Of a stretch of 64,000 nt of DNA, positions 17,622 to 26,167 are shown piece by piece. This DNA comes from JAPPHA01 sp963664045 (GTDB taxonomy: Bacteria > Pseudomonadota > Alphaproteobacteria > Rhodobacterales > Rhodobacteraceae). The stretch covers positions 496,001-560,000 of the forward strand of contig CAXXGT010000009.1 of the NCBI GenBank assembly GCA_963664045.2, given 5' to 3'. Within the stretch, counting starts at the first letter, position 1. Each line of letters starts with the position of its first letter. The notes below the pieces were generated by a model. It was not told where the DNA came from. It was given only the letters and a program-made list of their open reading frames with translations, and did not search any database. The translations under genes and the position numbers were made by a program.

Positions 17622-18959
17622 ATGGGGCGAAACCTACATCGTTGCGAGGCACGGAACGTGCCCGTCTTGAACCGTCCCAATATCCTTCTCTTCCTCTTCG
17701 ATTCGCTCAGCGCCATCGACAGCGGATTGCTGCGGCCTTCAACTGCAACGCCCTCGCTATCCGGACTGCGCCGGGAAAGCGTGTTGTTCGCCAGCACGTA
17801 CGTACCCTGTCCCGAAAGCAGTCCTGCACGTGCAAGCCTGTTTACCGGTCTCGATCCTTGCGTGCATGGATTATGGACCAATGGTGTCAAGCTGCCGCCG
17901 AGCGAGCGGACTTTCCCCGAAATCCTCGCGCGGGCAGACTACACGAACTGGCTGGTGGGGCGCCGGCAGTTGGCCGGCGTGGCAAACTGGACGACGGGGC
18001 ATACCCGCCCGGGCGAATTCGCGCATGTTGAATGGGCGCACGGACCACTGCACAGGTCACGTCAGAATGCTTATCTGACGTGGCTTCAGCAGAATGCGTC
18101 TGAACGCTATGCCCGGATTTTCGTCTCTCAGGCCAATGCAGACGACACCAATGTCCCGCCCGAACAGCGTGCGGCAATGTCTGAACTCCCGGACGACCTT
18201 AGCTTCAATCATTGGGTTGGTGAGCGTGTCGGCGACCTTGTGTCTTTGCACCCGTCGGACAAACCATTTCTTGCTGTCGCCGGGCTTTCAGTCGGCTCAT
18301 CCATGGGCGCGGAACCGCCGCAGGACCACGACGGCGAGGACTTTGACGAACGAGCGTTGCAGCAGGCCGACGCAGCTCTGGGACGTATTCTGGATCAGTT
18401 GGCCGCGAGCAACCGTACCGAAGATACTGTCGTTTTCATCACGGCGGGTCGAGGGAATATCGTGTCGCGAACGAAGGCAGACCCGATGAGCGAACGCTCT
18501 ATCAGGGTTCCCTTGCTCATGCGTCGCGCGGGGCAGGGGCGACTGGTCGTGGAAGCGCCGGTTTCCACGATGGATATCGCGCCGACCATCCTGGACATTG
18601 CCGGGATACCTGTCGGGCCGCGCAATCAGGGCATGTCTCTCCTTGGCGTGCTTGGCGGGTCCCGGGCGCCCCGTGGTTGGGCAATGAGCAGGCTCCGCAG
18701 AGGTTCGTCCTCCCAAGCCCGCAATTGGCAGACAGCACTTCGCGCAAACAACATGAAGCTGGTGGTCAGCCACGGCAATGCGAAGGATGCCGTTCCTGCA
18801 AGGTACAGGTTGTTCGACCTCGGTGCCGATCCTGACGAGTTAACGGACCTGGCGAGCCACGAGGCGCTCGCAGGAGATCTTGATGACATGATCGACCTGA
18901 TGATCGACGCGCGTTGCGCGCTCGAGGATCGAACAGAACCGCGCATTGCGGAATTCTAG
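17622..18959 (+). CDS. Sulfatase-family protein with degenerate active site
   Basis: A 445-residue alkaline-phosphatase-superfamily protein, collinear with the sulfatase encoded next. The formylglycine site normally reads C/S-x-P-S/A-R; here it is SSPARASLFTG, so a Ser sits where the modified residue would be. The first metal motif (usually LTDQ/DD) reads LLFLFDSLSA and the SDHG motif reads FITAGRGNIV, so most metal ligands are lost. VSTMDIAPTILDIAGIP and YRLFDLGADPDELTDLA are normal family segments. The start is uncertain (ATG 17622; GTG 17658 possible). It may be a non-catalytic partner or a relic paralogue of the next gene. Confidence 0.75.
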   Translation: MGRNLHRCEARNVPVLNRPNILLFLFDSLSAIDSGLLRPSTATPSLSGLRRESVLFASTYVPCPESSPARASLFTGLDPCVHGLWTNGVKLPPSERTFPEILARADYTNWLVGRRQLAGVANWTTGHTRPGEFAHVEWAHGPLHRSRQNAYLTWLQQNASERYARIFVSQANADDTNVPPEQRAAMSELPDDLSFNHWVGERVGDLVSLHPSDKPFLAVAGLSVGSSMGAEPPQDHDGEDFDERALQQADAALGRILDQLAASNRTEDTVVFITAGRGNIVSRTKADPMSERSIRVPLLMRRAGQGRLVVEAPVSTMDIAPTILDIAGIPVGPRNQGMSLLGVLGGSRAPRGWAMSRLRRGSSSQARNWQTALRANNMKLVVSHGNAKDAVPARYRLFDLGADPDELTDLASHEALAGDLDDMIDLMIDARCALEDRTEPRIAEF

Positions 18960-18973
18960 AAAAACTGACGCCC

Positions 18974-20461
18974 ATGACCAAACCACGACGACGTCCAAAC
19001 ATCATGCTCCTCTGCACCGACCAGCAAAGAGGCGATAGCTTGCGATGCACGGGCGCAACATGGGCGGTGACACCCAACCTTGACAAGCTGGCGGGTGACG
19101 GCGCGCTCTTCCAGAATTGCTACGTGCAGAATCCGGTTTGCAGCCCGTCCAGGGCCTCGCTTTTCACCGGGAAGTATGTGGCCAATCACGGTCTGTACGC
19201 AAATGGCGTCCCGCTGCCCGCCCGCCAACTCATGGTCACGCGAACGCTTGCGGGTGCCGGTTACGACTGCGGTATGATTGGCAAGCAACACCTGTATCCT
19301 TGCGATACATGGCAAACTGAGCCACGCCAGGACGACGGATACCGCGTTTTTGAGTGGGCACATGGGCCCAATCACCGCGCGCTCGAGAACGACTATCACC
19401 GTTGGCTGCGCAAGACCCACCCGAAGGTCTACACGGAGGTTTTTCCCGACAAGGGGGCCAACGAAAGTACCGCCTTCGGCAATAAGGCGAGAACTGGCAC
19501 ACCGATTGATCATGTGCCGGCGGAAGCGCACTACTCGCACTGGGTGGCCGAGCGCGCCATAGCGTTCATCAATCATCCGCGGGATGAGGGAGAAAGATTT
19601 TTCCTGGTCGCGAATTTCTTCGATCCTCACCACCCGTTTGGGGCGCCGCAGGATTTTCGTGCCTTGGTCGACGCAAATGCCATTCCTGCGCCCTATACGC
19701 GCGAAGGGGAGCTGAAGGACAAACCGCGCGCGCAGCAGTCGTACTCCGAGAAGAGCTATGGCGGCACGGCTCCGGGTTTCAGGGAGTACACCGAGGAACA
19801 GATCCGTGAGATCCGCGCGCAATACTGGGCCATGATCGCACTGATCGATCATGAAGTCGGCCGGATTCTGGCTGCCCTTGGCGCAGCTGGTTTGGCTGAA
19901 GAAACTCTGGTGGTCTTTACCTCTGATCATGGCGAGTTGTTGGGCAATCACCAACAGCTCTTGAAGGGTCCACAGTTGTATGACGATCTGACCCGCGTTC
20001 CACTGATCGCGCGATGGCCCGGCCGGATTTCACCGGGATCCAAAATCGACGAATTGGTGCAGTGGGTCGACTTGCCCGCGACGTTTCTGGACGCTGCGGG
20101 ATGCGCGCCGGGTAAAGGTGTGCAGGGGAGCTCGCTTCTGCCGCTCTTGGCTGGAAAGCGGGATGGTTGGAGAAACTGGGCGCTTAGCGAGTATCGGTCT
20201 TCCGGTTTCACGACCGACCCGCCAATCATGACAACAATGCTTCGAAGCGATCATTGGAAATTGATCATTTGGCATGGCAATCCTGCTACCGGCGGCAGGC
20301 GCGACGGAGAGATGTACGACCTGTCCGTTGATCCGGGCGAGCTTCAAAACCTTTTTAACGACCCCGCTCACGCCGATATCCGCCGACGATTGAAGGGTGT
20401 TCTGCTAGATGTGATGGCCGAGACGGAAGACCGAACGGAACCGCAGGTCAGGCGCTGGTAG
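18974..20461 (+). CDS. Sulfatase (type I, Cys-type formylglycine)
   Basis: A 495-residue enzyme with all family marks: RPNIMLLCTDQQRGD (metal Asp residues), then VCSPSRASLFTGKYVANHG carrying the C-x-P-S-R site whose Cys is oxidised to formylglycine, and later GMIGKQHL and VFTSDHGELLGNHQQLLKGP with Asp-His metal ligands. The C-terminus EMYDLSVDPGELQNLFND is typical. There is no clear signal peptide, so it is probably cytosolic and acts on an imported sulfate ester. It starts 14 bases after the degenerate paralogue and precedes an IclR regulator and ABC importer in one operon. Oxidation would need an FGE or anSME enzyme encoded elsewhere. Confidence 0.93.
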   Translation: MTKPRRRPNIMLLCTDQQRGDSLRCTGATWAVTPNLDKLAGDGALFQNCYVQNPVCSPSRASLFTGKYVANHGLYANGVPLPARQLMVTRTLAGAGYDCGMIGKQHLYPCDTWQTEPRQDDGYRVFEWAHGPNHRALENDYHRWLRKTHPKVYTEVFPDKGANESTAFGNKARTGTPIDHVPAEAHYSHWVAERAIAFINHPRDEGERFFLVANFFDPHHPFGAPQDFRALVDANAIPAPYTREGELKDKPRAQQSYSEKSYGGTAPGFREYTEEQIREIRAQYWAMIALIDHEVGRILAALGAAGLAEETLVVFTSDHGELLGNHQQLLKGPQLYDDLTRVPLIARWPGRISPGSKIDELVQWVDLPATFLDAAGCAPGKGVQGSSLLPLLAGKRDGWRNWALSEYRSSGFTTDPPIMTTMLRSDHWKLIIWHGNPATGGRRDGEMYDLSVDPGELQNLFNDPAHADIRRRLKGVLLDVMAETEDRTEPQVRRW

Positions 20462-20517
20462 TTCTGTTGCCCGCCGTTCACCATCCAGTATGACGGAAAC
20501 CCGCCCGCCGCCATTCC

Positions 20518-20547
20518 TTTCGTTGGCGCCCATTTCGTTGGCGCCCA
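20518..20547 (+). repeat. 15-bp perfect tandem duplication upstream of the IclR gene
   Basis: TTTCGTTGGCGCCCA occurs twice in immediate succession (20518-20532, 20533-20547), 20 bases before the regulator's ATG. GGCGCC is itself a palindrome, so each copy might form part of an operator; a slippage duplication is an equally simple reading. Confidence 0.7.
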
Positions 20548-20566
20548 TTGACGGAGAATTTCATAT

Positions 20567-21442
20567 ATGGTAGATCATAATACCAATAATGGAATTTCCA
20601 GTTCCATTAGAGAATCGCGCAACATGAACCCGACGGAGCGAACGTTGCAGGTGTTGGAGTACATCATGGCCGCGGGGCCGGGGCCAGTGAAGCAGGTCGA
20701 CATCGCGCGCGACTGCAGTTTGTCGCCCTCCACCCTGAACCGGATCGTCAAATCACTTTCGGATTGGGGCTATCTGTTCCGAACCAGCGAAAAGTATTGT
20801 GTGCGTAATTTCCGGCTTGAGCGGAACGTGCCAATGTCGGAAACGTATCTGGCCAAGCTCGACAGTACGATGCATGACCTCTCGGATCGTTTCGGCGTTT
20901 CCGTGGAAGTCGTGGTGGTCGCCGGTCACGAACTCCTCTGGCACTCCAAAACCGAGCATTCGGACCCCAACGTCTTGATTCGCGCGAATGTCGGCTTTCG
21001 CCGCTCGCTCTATGAACTTGACGTTCTGGCCCAACTCTATCTGAGCCGCATCGACTGGGATGAAGTCGAGGCACGTTTCTACGTTGACGGTTTTTTTGCG
21101 ACCGTGCGCCGCACTGGCCAGGAAACCCGTTGGCTACCGGCAACCTCGGTCAAGGATTGCCTGGACACAATGCGCGGAGAGATCTTTGCCGCCGACCTCA
21201 AAGGCAATCACATGGGGATTCGCCGTTTTGCGACGGTCGTGGAAGATCCAGACGGGAAATTCCTGCATCTGCTGACACTTGCAGAGCCGGTAGGCGCGAT
21301 AGCGGACGAGGCGGAATATGTCCGGCGCTATCGCGACGCGCTGCTCAAGGCACGCGAAGACCTTGCAAAGCTCGTTTTCACCGAGAGCGCCGCAAAACGA
21401 CTGCGGCCAAAACACCATGTCTTGCCACAAAGGGGCGGTTAG
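20567..21442 (+). CDS. IclR-family transcriptional regulator
   Basis: A 291-residue protein. The N-terminal winged HTH reads ERTLQVLEYIMAAGPGPVKQ, then DIARDCSLSPSTLNRIVKSL and DWGYLFRTSEKYCV. The larger C-terminal part is the GAF-like effector domain (VSVEVVVVAGHELLW, FRRSLYELDVLAQLYLS). An ATG with CGGAGA upstream sets the start; a later Met (MNPTERT, 20624) is possible. Embedded in the sulfatase/ABC operon, it most likely controls it in response to the transported compound. Tandem 15-bp repeats lie just upstream. Confidence 0.87.
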   Translation: MVDHNTNNGISSSIRESRNMNPTERTLQVLEYIMAAGPGPVKQVDIARDCSLSPSTLNRIVKSLSDWGYLFRTSEKYCVRNFRLERNVPMSETYLAKLDSTMHDLSDRFGVSVEVVVVAGHELLWHSKTEHSDPNVLIRANVGFRRSLYELDVLAQLYLSRIDWDEVEARFYVDGFFATVRRTGQETRWLPATSVKDCLDTMRGEIFAADLKGNHMGIRRFATVVEDPDGKFLHLLTLAEPVGAIADEAEYVRRYRDALLKAREDLAKLVFTESAAKRLRPKHHVLPQRGG

Positions 21443-21476
21443 CCACCGGGGCAAGCATATTCCCATGGGAGGAAAG

Positions 21477-22751
21477 ATGAAAAACCTACTTGTCACAGCA
21501 TTCATGGCCGCCCTGGTGGTCGGCGCGCCAAGCGCCCCAGCAGTTGCACAAGCCGACGAAGTCAACGTCGTTCTCTTCGGCATGCCCTACACCCGAGGCC
21601 TTCAGACTATCGCAGACGATTTCGAAGCGGAAACCGGGATCAAGGCGAATATCGATGTGATCGGGCAGGATGTGTTCGAAAACCGCATCACGCTCTCCTT
21701 CACCGGAGCGACAGGCGACATTGATGTCGTCCATACGCCTGTTATCCAGGTTCAACGCTGGGTTGCAGCAGGCTGGTTGAAGCCCATTACCGAGGCGGTT
21801 GATGCCATGCCAGGCAAGGCCGATATCCTCTCTGGGCCGCTCGATGCCTATCTCATCAACGGTGAACGCTGGGCTGTGCCGTTCATGGCTGGAACCGGTC
21901 TGATGACATACAGACAGGATCTGTTGGACGCTGCAGGTCTGGAAGTCCCGGAAACCTGGGAAGAAATGCTGGAAGTCGCGGCGGCAATCCACAATGACGA
22001 TACTGCTGCCATCGCACTGCGCGCAGTGCCCGGGCAAGGCTTCAACATGTTCATTTTCCCGATGATCATGCGCGCTTACGGCGGCAAGTTCTTCGAGGAC
22101 TACGTCAACGGCGACCTGACGCCGGCGATCAATTCCCCCGAAAACCTCGAGGCGCTGAACATCTACATCAAGCTTCTGAATGAATATGCACCGCAAGGCG
22201 CAGGCAATTTCAACTTTTCCGAAGTCAATGCAGCTGCACAGAACGGCCAGATCGTGTTTGCAGTTGAAGGTACTGGAGTTGTCAGCCAAATCGTGGATCC
22301 CGAGAAGAGCAAGTTCGCGCGAGAAACCGGTCTTGCGCTGCCCCCGGGTGGTCCGGCGGGACGATCCCCCGCGATCGCTGTCCACGGCCTCGGGATTCCG
22401 GCGAGCGCCGAAAACCCTGATGCCGCGGCCAAGTTCATCGAATGGGCAGTCAGCACGGAAACGGTTACCAAGATCTCTCTGGCGCAGCCCTTCCCGGACT
22501 TCACGACCGGTACTGTCGCGGACAACGAAGAGGTCATCGCGAAATACGCCGATGTCCATCCCGACTTCCTGAGGCTGCGTGTTCAGGCGCTGAATCTCGC
22601 GATCGGACATTACCGGCCGCTGATCCCTGAATGGCCTGCTCTGGGCGCGGCAATCGGCGAGAACATCAACGCCGCCGTCAACGGTCTGTTGTCACCGGAA
22701 GATGCGCTGGCGGCCGCCGAGCAGGAAATGGCAGACATCCTGGGCAACTAG
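21477..22751 (+). CDS. ABC transporter sugar-type solute-binding protein (family 1)
   Basis: A 424-residue protein starting MKNLLVTAFMAALVVGAPSA, a signal peptide cleaved near AVAQA; GGAGG lies 7 bases upstream of the ATG. The body has the MalE/UgpB-like pattern: FEAETGIKANIDVIGQDVFE, WAVPFMAGTGLMTYRQDLLD, PETWEEMLEVA and FIEWAVSTETV. It would capture the solute in the periplasm for the permease pair downstream. Location between sulfatase genes suggests that the ligand is a sulfated organic compound (inference). It is followed by a perfect hairpin. Confidence 0.93.
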   Translation: MKNLLVTAFMAALVVGAPSAPAVAQADEVNVVLFGMPYTRGLQTIADDFEAETGIKANIDVIGQDVFENRITLSFTGATGDIDVVHTPVIQVQRWVAAGWLKPITEAVDAMPGKADILSGPLDAYLINGERWAVPFMAGTGLMTYRQDLLDAAGLEVPETWEEMLEVAAAIHNDDTAAIALRAVPGQGFNMFIFPMIMRAYGGKFFEDYVNGDLTPAINSPENLEALNIYIKLLNEYAPQGAGNFNFSEVNAAAQNGQIVFAVEGTGVVSQIVDPEKSKFARETGLALPPGGPAGRSPAIAVHGLGIPASAENPDAAAKFIEWAVSTETVTKISLAQPFPDFTTGTVADNEEVIAKYADVHPDFLRLRVQALNLAIGHYRPLIPEWPALGAAIGENINAAVNGLLSPEDALAAAEQEMADILGN

Positions 22752-22768
22752 CCCTCTACCTGAGGCAC

Positions 22769-22795
22769 GCCCGGCGGGTCGAAAACCCGCCGGGC
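22769..22795. promoter_or_regulatory. Intercistronic hairpin between binding-protein and permease genes
   Basis: A perfect 11-bp GC-rich inverted repeat (GCCCGGCGGGT, loop CGAAA, ACCCGCCGGGC) lies 17 bases after the binding-protein stop. There is no following T-run, so it is likely a 3'-end stabilising hairpin or partial terminator that favours binding-protein expression. Confidence 0.75.
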
Positions 22796-22881
22796 GACTA
22801 GTCCGCAAGATCGAACCATCAACACAAAAATCCAATAGACAGCCGCGCGCCACTTCACAGCTGGAACGCGGGTACCGCAGG

Positions 22882-23715
22882 ATGATAATCCCTGCTGTTC
22901 TGGCGGTCGGATTGTTTGCGATCGTGCCGCTGGCAGGGATGCTGGCACTATCATTCAGCGACTATCACCTGATCCGGGGTACGAATTGGAAAATCGGCTT
23001 TCACAATTTCGTCCGCCTCGTTTCAGATCAACGTTTGGTGAACTCGATCTATGTGATGGCGGTCCTCTCGATCTTTGGTGTCGCCGCGCAGGTCCTGATC
23101 GGGACAGCGGTTGCTGTTGGACTCAACAAGATCGTCGGAAAGTGGCGCCTGGGTCGCGTCCTGTTTCTCTTGCCCTATGCGGTACCGCATGTCGCGGTCG
23201 CCCTGATCTGGCTTTCGCTATTCACGCCAACGCTATCGCCGATAAATGCGTTTTTTGACCTGTTTGGCATCACCGTTCCGACATTTCTCACCACTCAGTA
23301 TGGCGCGATGTTCGCAATCGTCGTAGCCGACACGTGGACCAATTTTCCTTTCACGATGCTGATTGTTCTAGCGGCGTTGCAAGGGATATCGACTGAACTC
23401 GACGAGGCGGCGGCGCTGGACGGCGCAACCCGGGTCAATACGTTCATTTTCATCACCTTGCCGCTCTTGGTGCCGGCCTTGCTGATGGTGACGCTGTTCC
23501 GTTTTATCGACTCGCTAAAGCACTTCCCGATGATTTTCGTGATCACCAAAGGCGGTCCGGGCCGCTCGACGCAGGCGACGAACTTCTATGCCTACGTTCA
23601 GACGTTCCAGAATTCCAACGTCGCCTACGGTGCCACCATAGCCGTTTTCCTGTTCGTTTTCGCTGCCGTGATCAGTTTCTATGTCGCGAGACTCAATCAG
23701 CGGGTGTCGTCGTGA
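22882..23715 (+). CDS. ABC transporter permease (MalF-type)
   Basis: A 277-residue membrane protein with six predicted spans (IIPAVLAVGLFAIVPLAGML, then VMAVLSIFGVAAQVLIGTAV, VLFLLPYAVPHVAVALIWL and others). The EAA loop that contacts the ATPase is ELDEAAALDGATRVNTFIFITLPLL. The ATG at 22882 is the first Met, but the frame is open back to 22702 and a basic stretch (RATSQLERGYRR) directly before it resembles the cytosolic tail of such permeases, so translation may begin earlier at a rare start codon. It overlaps the next permease gene by 4 bases. Confidence 0.9.
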   Translation: MIIPAVLAVGLFAIVPLAGMLALSFSDYHLIRGTNWKIGFHNFVRLVSDQRLVNSIYVMAVLSIFGVAAQVLIGTAVAVGLNKIVGKWRLGRVLFLLPYAVPHVAVALIWLSLFTPTLSPINAFFDLFGITVPTFLTTQYGAMFAIVVADTWTNFPFTMLIVLAALQGISTELDEAAALDGATRVNTFIFITLPLLVPALLMVTLFRFIDSLKHFPMIFVITKGGPGRSTQATNFYAYVQTFQNSNVAYGATIAVFLFVFAAVISFYVARLNQRVSS

Positions 23716-24542
23716 TCGACAACAGTACTTCCTACCGCGCAAAAAAGGCGCTTGGCGTCGCAATGATGCTGGTTTTGCTTGGTTTCGCTGCGCTCCCGAC
23801 GTTGTGGGTCCTGATCCTTTCGATACGCGATCAGTCCGCGGTTTTTGAGCCGATATGGGAAAGCCCACTGGCGATCACCCTGGACAACTTCTTCGGCATT
23901 TCCCGGTCTGATTTTCCCCGCGCCCTTATGAACAGTTTTATCACGGCAGGTTGTTCCACGGCGCTTGCGATGCTGGTGGGCGTTCCTGCCGGGTTCGCAT
24001 TGGCCAAGTCCCGTGTATCGGGAAAATTCGTCGCTTCCTGGATACTACTTTTGCTGCGCATGGCGCCGCCCGTGGGTTTTGTAATCCCGCTTTTCCTGCT
24101 CTACGTGAAGGCAGGATTGATCGACACGTATACCGGGCTGATCGTCGCCTACATGACGCTGACCCTTCCGCTGATCGTCTGGTCGATGTGGAATTCGTTC
24201 GCGCAGGTGCCGGACGAGCTTATCGAGGCAGCGATCATGGACGGGGCTTCGTTGACCAAGGCATTTCTGCTTGTGGCCCTTCCGGCCGCACGGCCAGGGG
24301 CGGTTGCGGCAGCGATCCTGGGATTTCTCATTTCATGGAACGATTTCTTCTATGCGCTTATCATTACCCGGTCTTCCACCAGCACGGCACCCGTTGCGGT
24401 CATGAACTTCATCTCGTTTGACAGTGTCGATTGGGGGTCGATTGCCGTGGCCAGCGTGGCTCTCACTCTGCCGATCCTGCCGTTCATGGCGATTGCCAAC
24501 CGGTATATCGTTCAAACGCTTTCGGGTGCCGTCAAGGGGTGA
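23712..24542 (+). CDS. ABC transporter permease (MalG-type)
   Basis: A 276-residue membrane protein read from a GTG overlapping the previous stop (GTGA). Six spans begin with VAMMLVLLGFAALPTLWVLI. The EAA loop is ELIEAAIMDGASLTKAFLLVALP, followed by GFLISWNDFFYALIIT, the conserved MalG tail. It pairs with the MalF-type protein to form the channel. Only two bases separate it from the third sulfatase gene, so the enzyme is tightly coupled to the importer. Confidence 0.93.
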   Translation: MIDNSTSYRAKKALGVAMMLVLLGFAALPTLWVLILSIRDQSAVFEPIWESPLAITLDNFFGISRSDFPRALMNSFITAGCSTALAMLVGVPAGFALAKSRVSGKFVASWILLLLRMAPPVGFVIPLFLLYVKAGLIDTYTGLIVAYMTLTLPLIVWSMWNSFAQVPDELIEAAIMDGASLTKAFLLVALPAARPGAVAAAILGFLISWNDFFYALIITRSSTSTAPVAVMNFISFDSVDWGSIAVASVALTLPILPFMAIANRYIVQTLSGAVKG

Positions 24543-24544
24543 AC

Positions 24545-26038
24545 ATGCCAGACCGTCCGAACATCGTATTCATCCTGACGGACCAGCAGCGCTACGACAC
24601 GATCGCCGCGATGGGTTTCGACCACATGATCACGCCTAGCCTGGACCGACTGGTGCGGCGAGGCACTGTGTTCGAGAACATGTACATTACATCGCCTTCC
24701 TGCGCGCCATCGCGTGCCTCTCTCTTTACGGGGGTCTATCCGCACACAAACGGTGTTTTCCGGAATGACGAACCTTGGAACTACTGTTGGGTAAAGGACC
24801 TCGCGGAAGATGGGTATCACACGGTCAACGTCGGCAAGATGCACACGATGCCAGCGGAGGGAACGTTCGGCTTTCACGAGCGCCACGTCGTGGAGAACAA
24901 GGATCGCGACCACCCTCACCTGCCATTTTTCCTGGACAATTGGGACAAGGCGTTTTTTTTGCGCGGGCTGGAAAAGCCATCGCGCGTTACTCAGCGCAGG
25001 CGCTCGGACTATGGCGACCTCTTGGGGGCCTGGGCCTGGGAACATGACGAGATACTGCACCCCGATGTGTTCGTGGGCCAAATGGCCTGTTGGTGGCTTG
25101 ATCGTTACACGGGCAACGAGCCCTTCTTTTTGCAGGTGGGCATGCCGGGGCCGCACCCGCCCTATGATCCGACCCGGGAATATCTCGACATGTACAACTA
25201 TCGGAACTTGCCCGAGCCTATCGCGCCAGACGTGGACGGCCAGCCCGCCGTCCTGCAGAAATTACGCCAACACCATCTGAACGACGATGCGGACGGGATC
25301 GTCCACTTGGAAAACCCCGACCCGGAGCAGTCAAGGCGGCAACGCGCCCATTATTTCGCAAACGTCACGATGATCGACAGACAGGTTGGGAACATTCTGG
25401 AGGCGTTGGAGCGACGAGGGGTTCTGGATGACACTATTGTCATCTTTACGTCCGATCATGGCGACTGCCTGGGGGATCACGGACATTCGCAGAAATGGAA
25501 CATGTACGAGTCGACCGTTCGCGTACCTGCCTTGATATCCTGCCCCGGGCGCATTCCCGAGGGGCGGCGCATTCCTGATCTGGTTGCGCACTTCGATCTT
25601 GCGCCGACAATTCTCCAATTCGCCGGTGTCGAGGTGCCGCCGTGGATGGAAGCGACATCGCTGCAACCATATTTTTCGGATGGGCAGGCACCAGCGCGGC
25701 AGCGGGTCTATGCGGAGCACTCCGACGACTCTCTGCTGACAGGCACCCGTTGCATGACCATGATCCGGGACGGCGCGATGAAGCTTGTTCACTTTGTCGA
25801 TTCAGACGAAGGCATGCTGTTCGATCTTGAAAGAGATCCGAACGAGCAAACGAACCTTTGGGACGATCCTGCACACGCAGGGACTCGCGATTGGCTGGTA
25901 GATGAAATTCTCAAGTGGCGTTTGGAGAGCAGCCTCAAGACGCAAGGATTCATAGAAGCCTGCGTGCGTGGGTCGCAAGCATTGATGTCCCCGCCGAGGA
26001 AGCTCGCGCGCGGCCAGTACCGCGAAGGTAGCAGGTAG
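24545..26038 (+). CDS. Sulfatase (Cys-type formylglycine)
   Basis: A 497-residue enzyme: RPNIVFILTDQQRYD gives the metal Asp residues, PSCAPSRASLFTGVYPHTNG has the C-x-P-S-R formylglycine motif, VNVGKMHT is the conserved Lys/His region, and IIFTSDHG-type ligands read VIFTSDHGDCLGDHG. VAHFDLAPTILQFAGVEVPPW and LFDLERDPNEQTNL are typical C-terminal segments. No signal peptide is seen, so it is probably cytosolic. Phosphonate or phosphodiester hydrolases share this fold and site, so substrate class is not certain. Its position between permease and ATPase genes of one importer ties desulfation to uptake. Confidence 0.93.
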   Translation: MPDRPNIVFILTDQQRYDTIAAMGFDHMITPSLDRLVRRGTVFENMYITSPSCAPSRASLFTGVYPHTNGVFRNDEPWNYCWVKDLAEDGYHTVNVGKMHTMPAEGTFGFHERHVVENKDRDHPHLPFFLDNWDKAFFLRGLEKPSRVTQRRRSDYGDLLGAWAWEHDEILHPDVFVGQMACWWLDRYTGNEPFFLQVGMPGPHPPYDPTREYLDMYNYRNLPEPIAPDVDGQPAVLQKLRQHHLNDDADGIVHLENPDPEQSRRQRAHYFANVTMIDRQVGNILEALERRGVLDDTIVIFTSDHGDCLGDHGHSQKWNMYESTVRVPALISCPGRIPEGRRIPDLVAHFDLAPTILQFAGVEVPPWMEATSLQPYFSDGQAPARQRVYAEHSDDSLLTGTRCMTMIRDGAMKLVHFVDSDEGMLFDLERDPNEQTNLWDDPAHAGTRDWLVDEILKWRLESSLKTQGFIEACVRGSQALMSPPRKLARGQYREGSR

Positions 26039-26167
26039 ATGAATCCAAGTGGATTTCGGCAAAGGCTATGCTGTGGAAACGCGGCCGCACTCGCTGCGCG
26101 GTGCATCCGAAGTGAACATCGTGACCGCTACTCGATCCGTCGCGCGGCGAATTGAGGAGCCAAGGAA

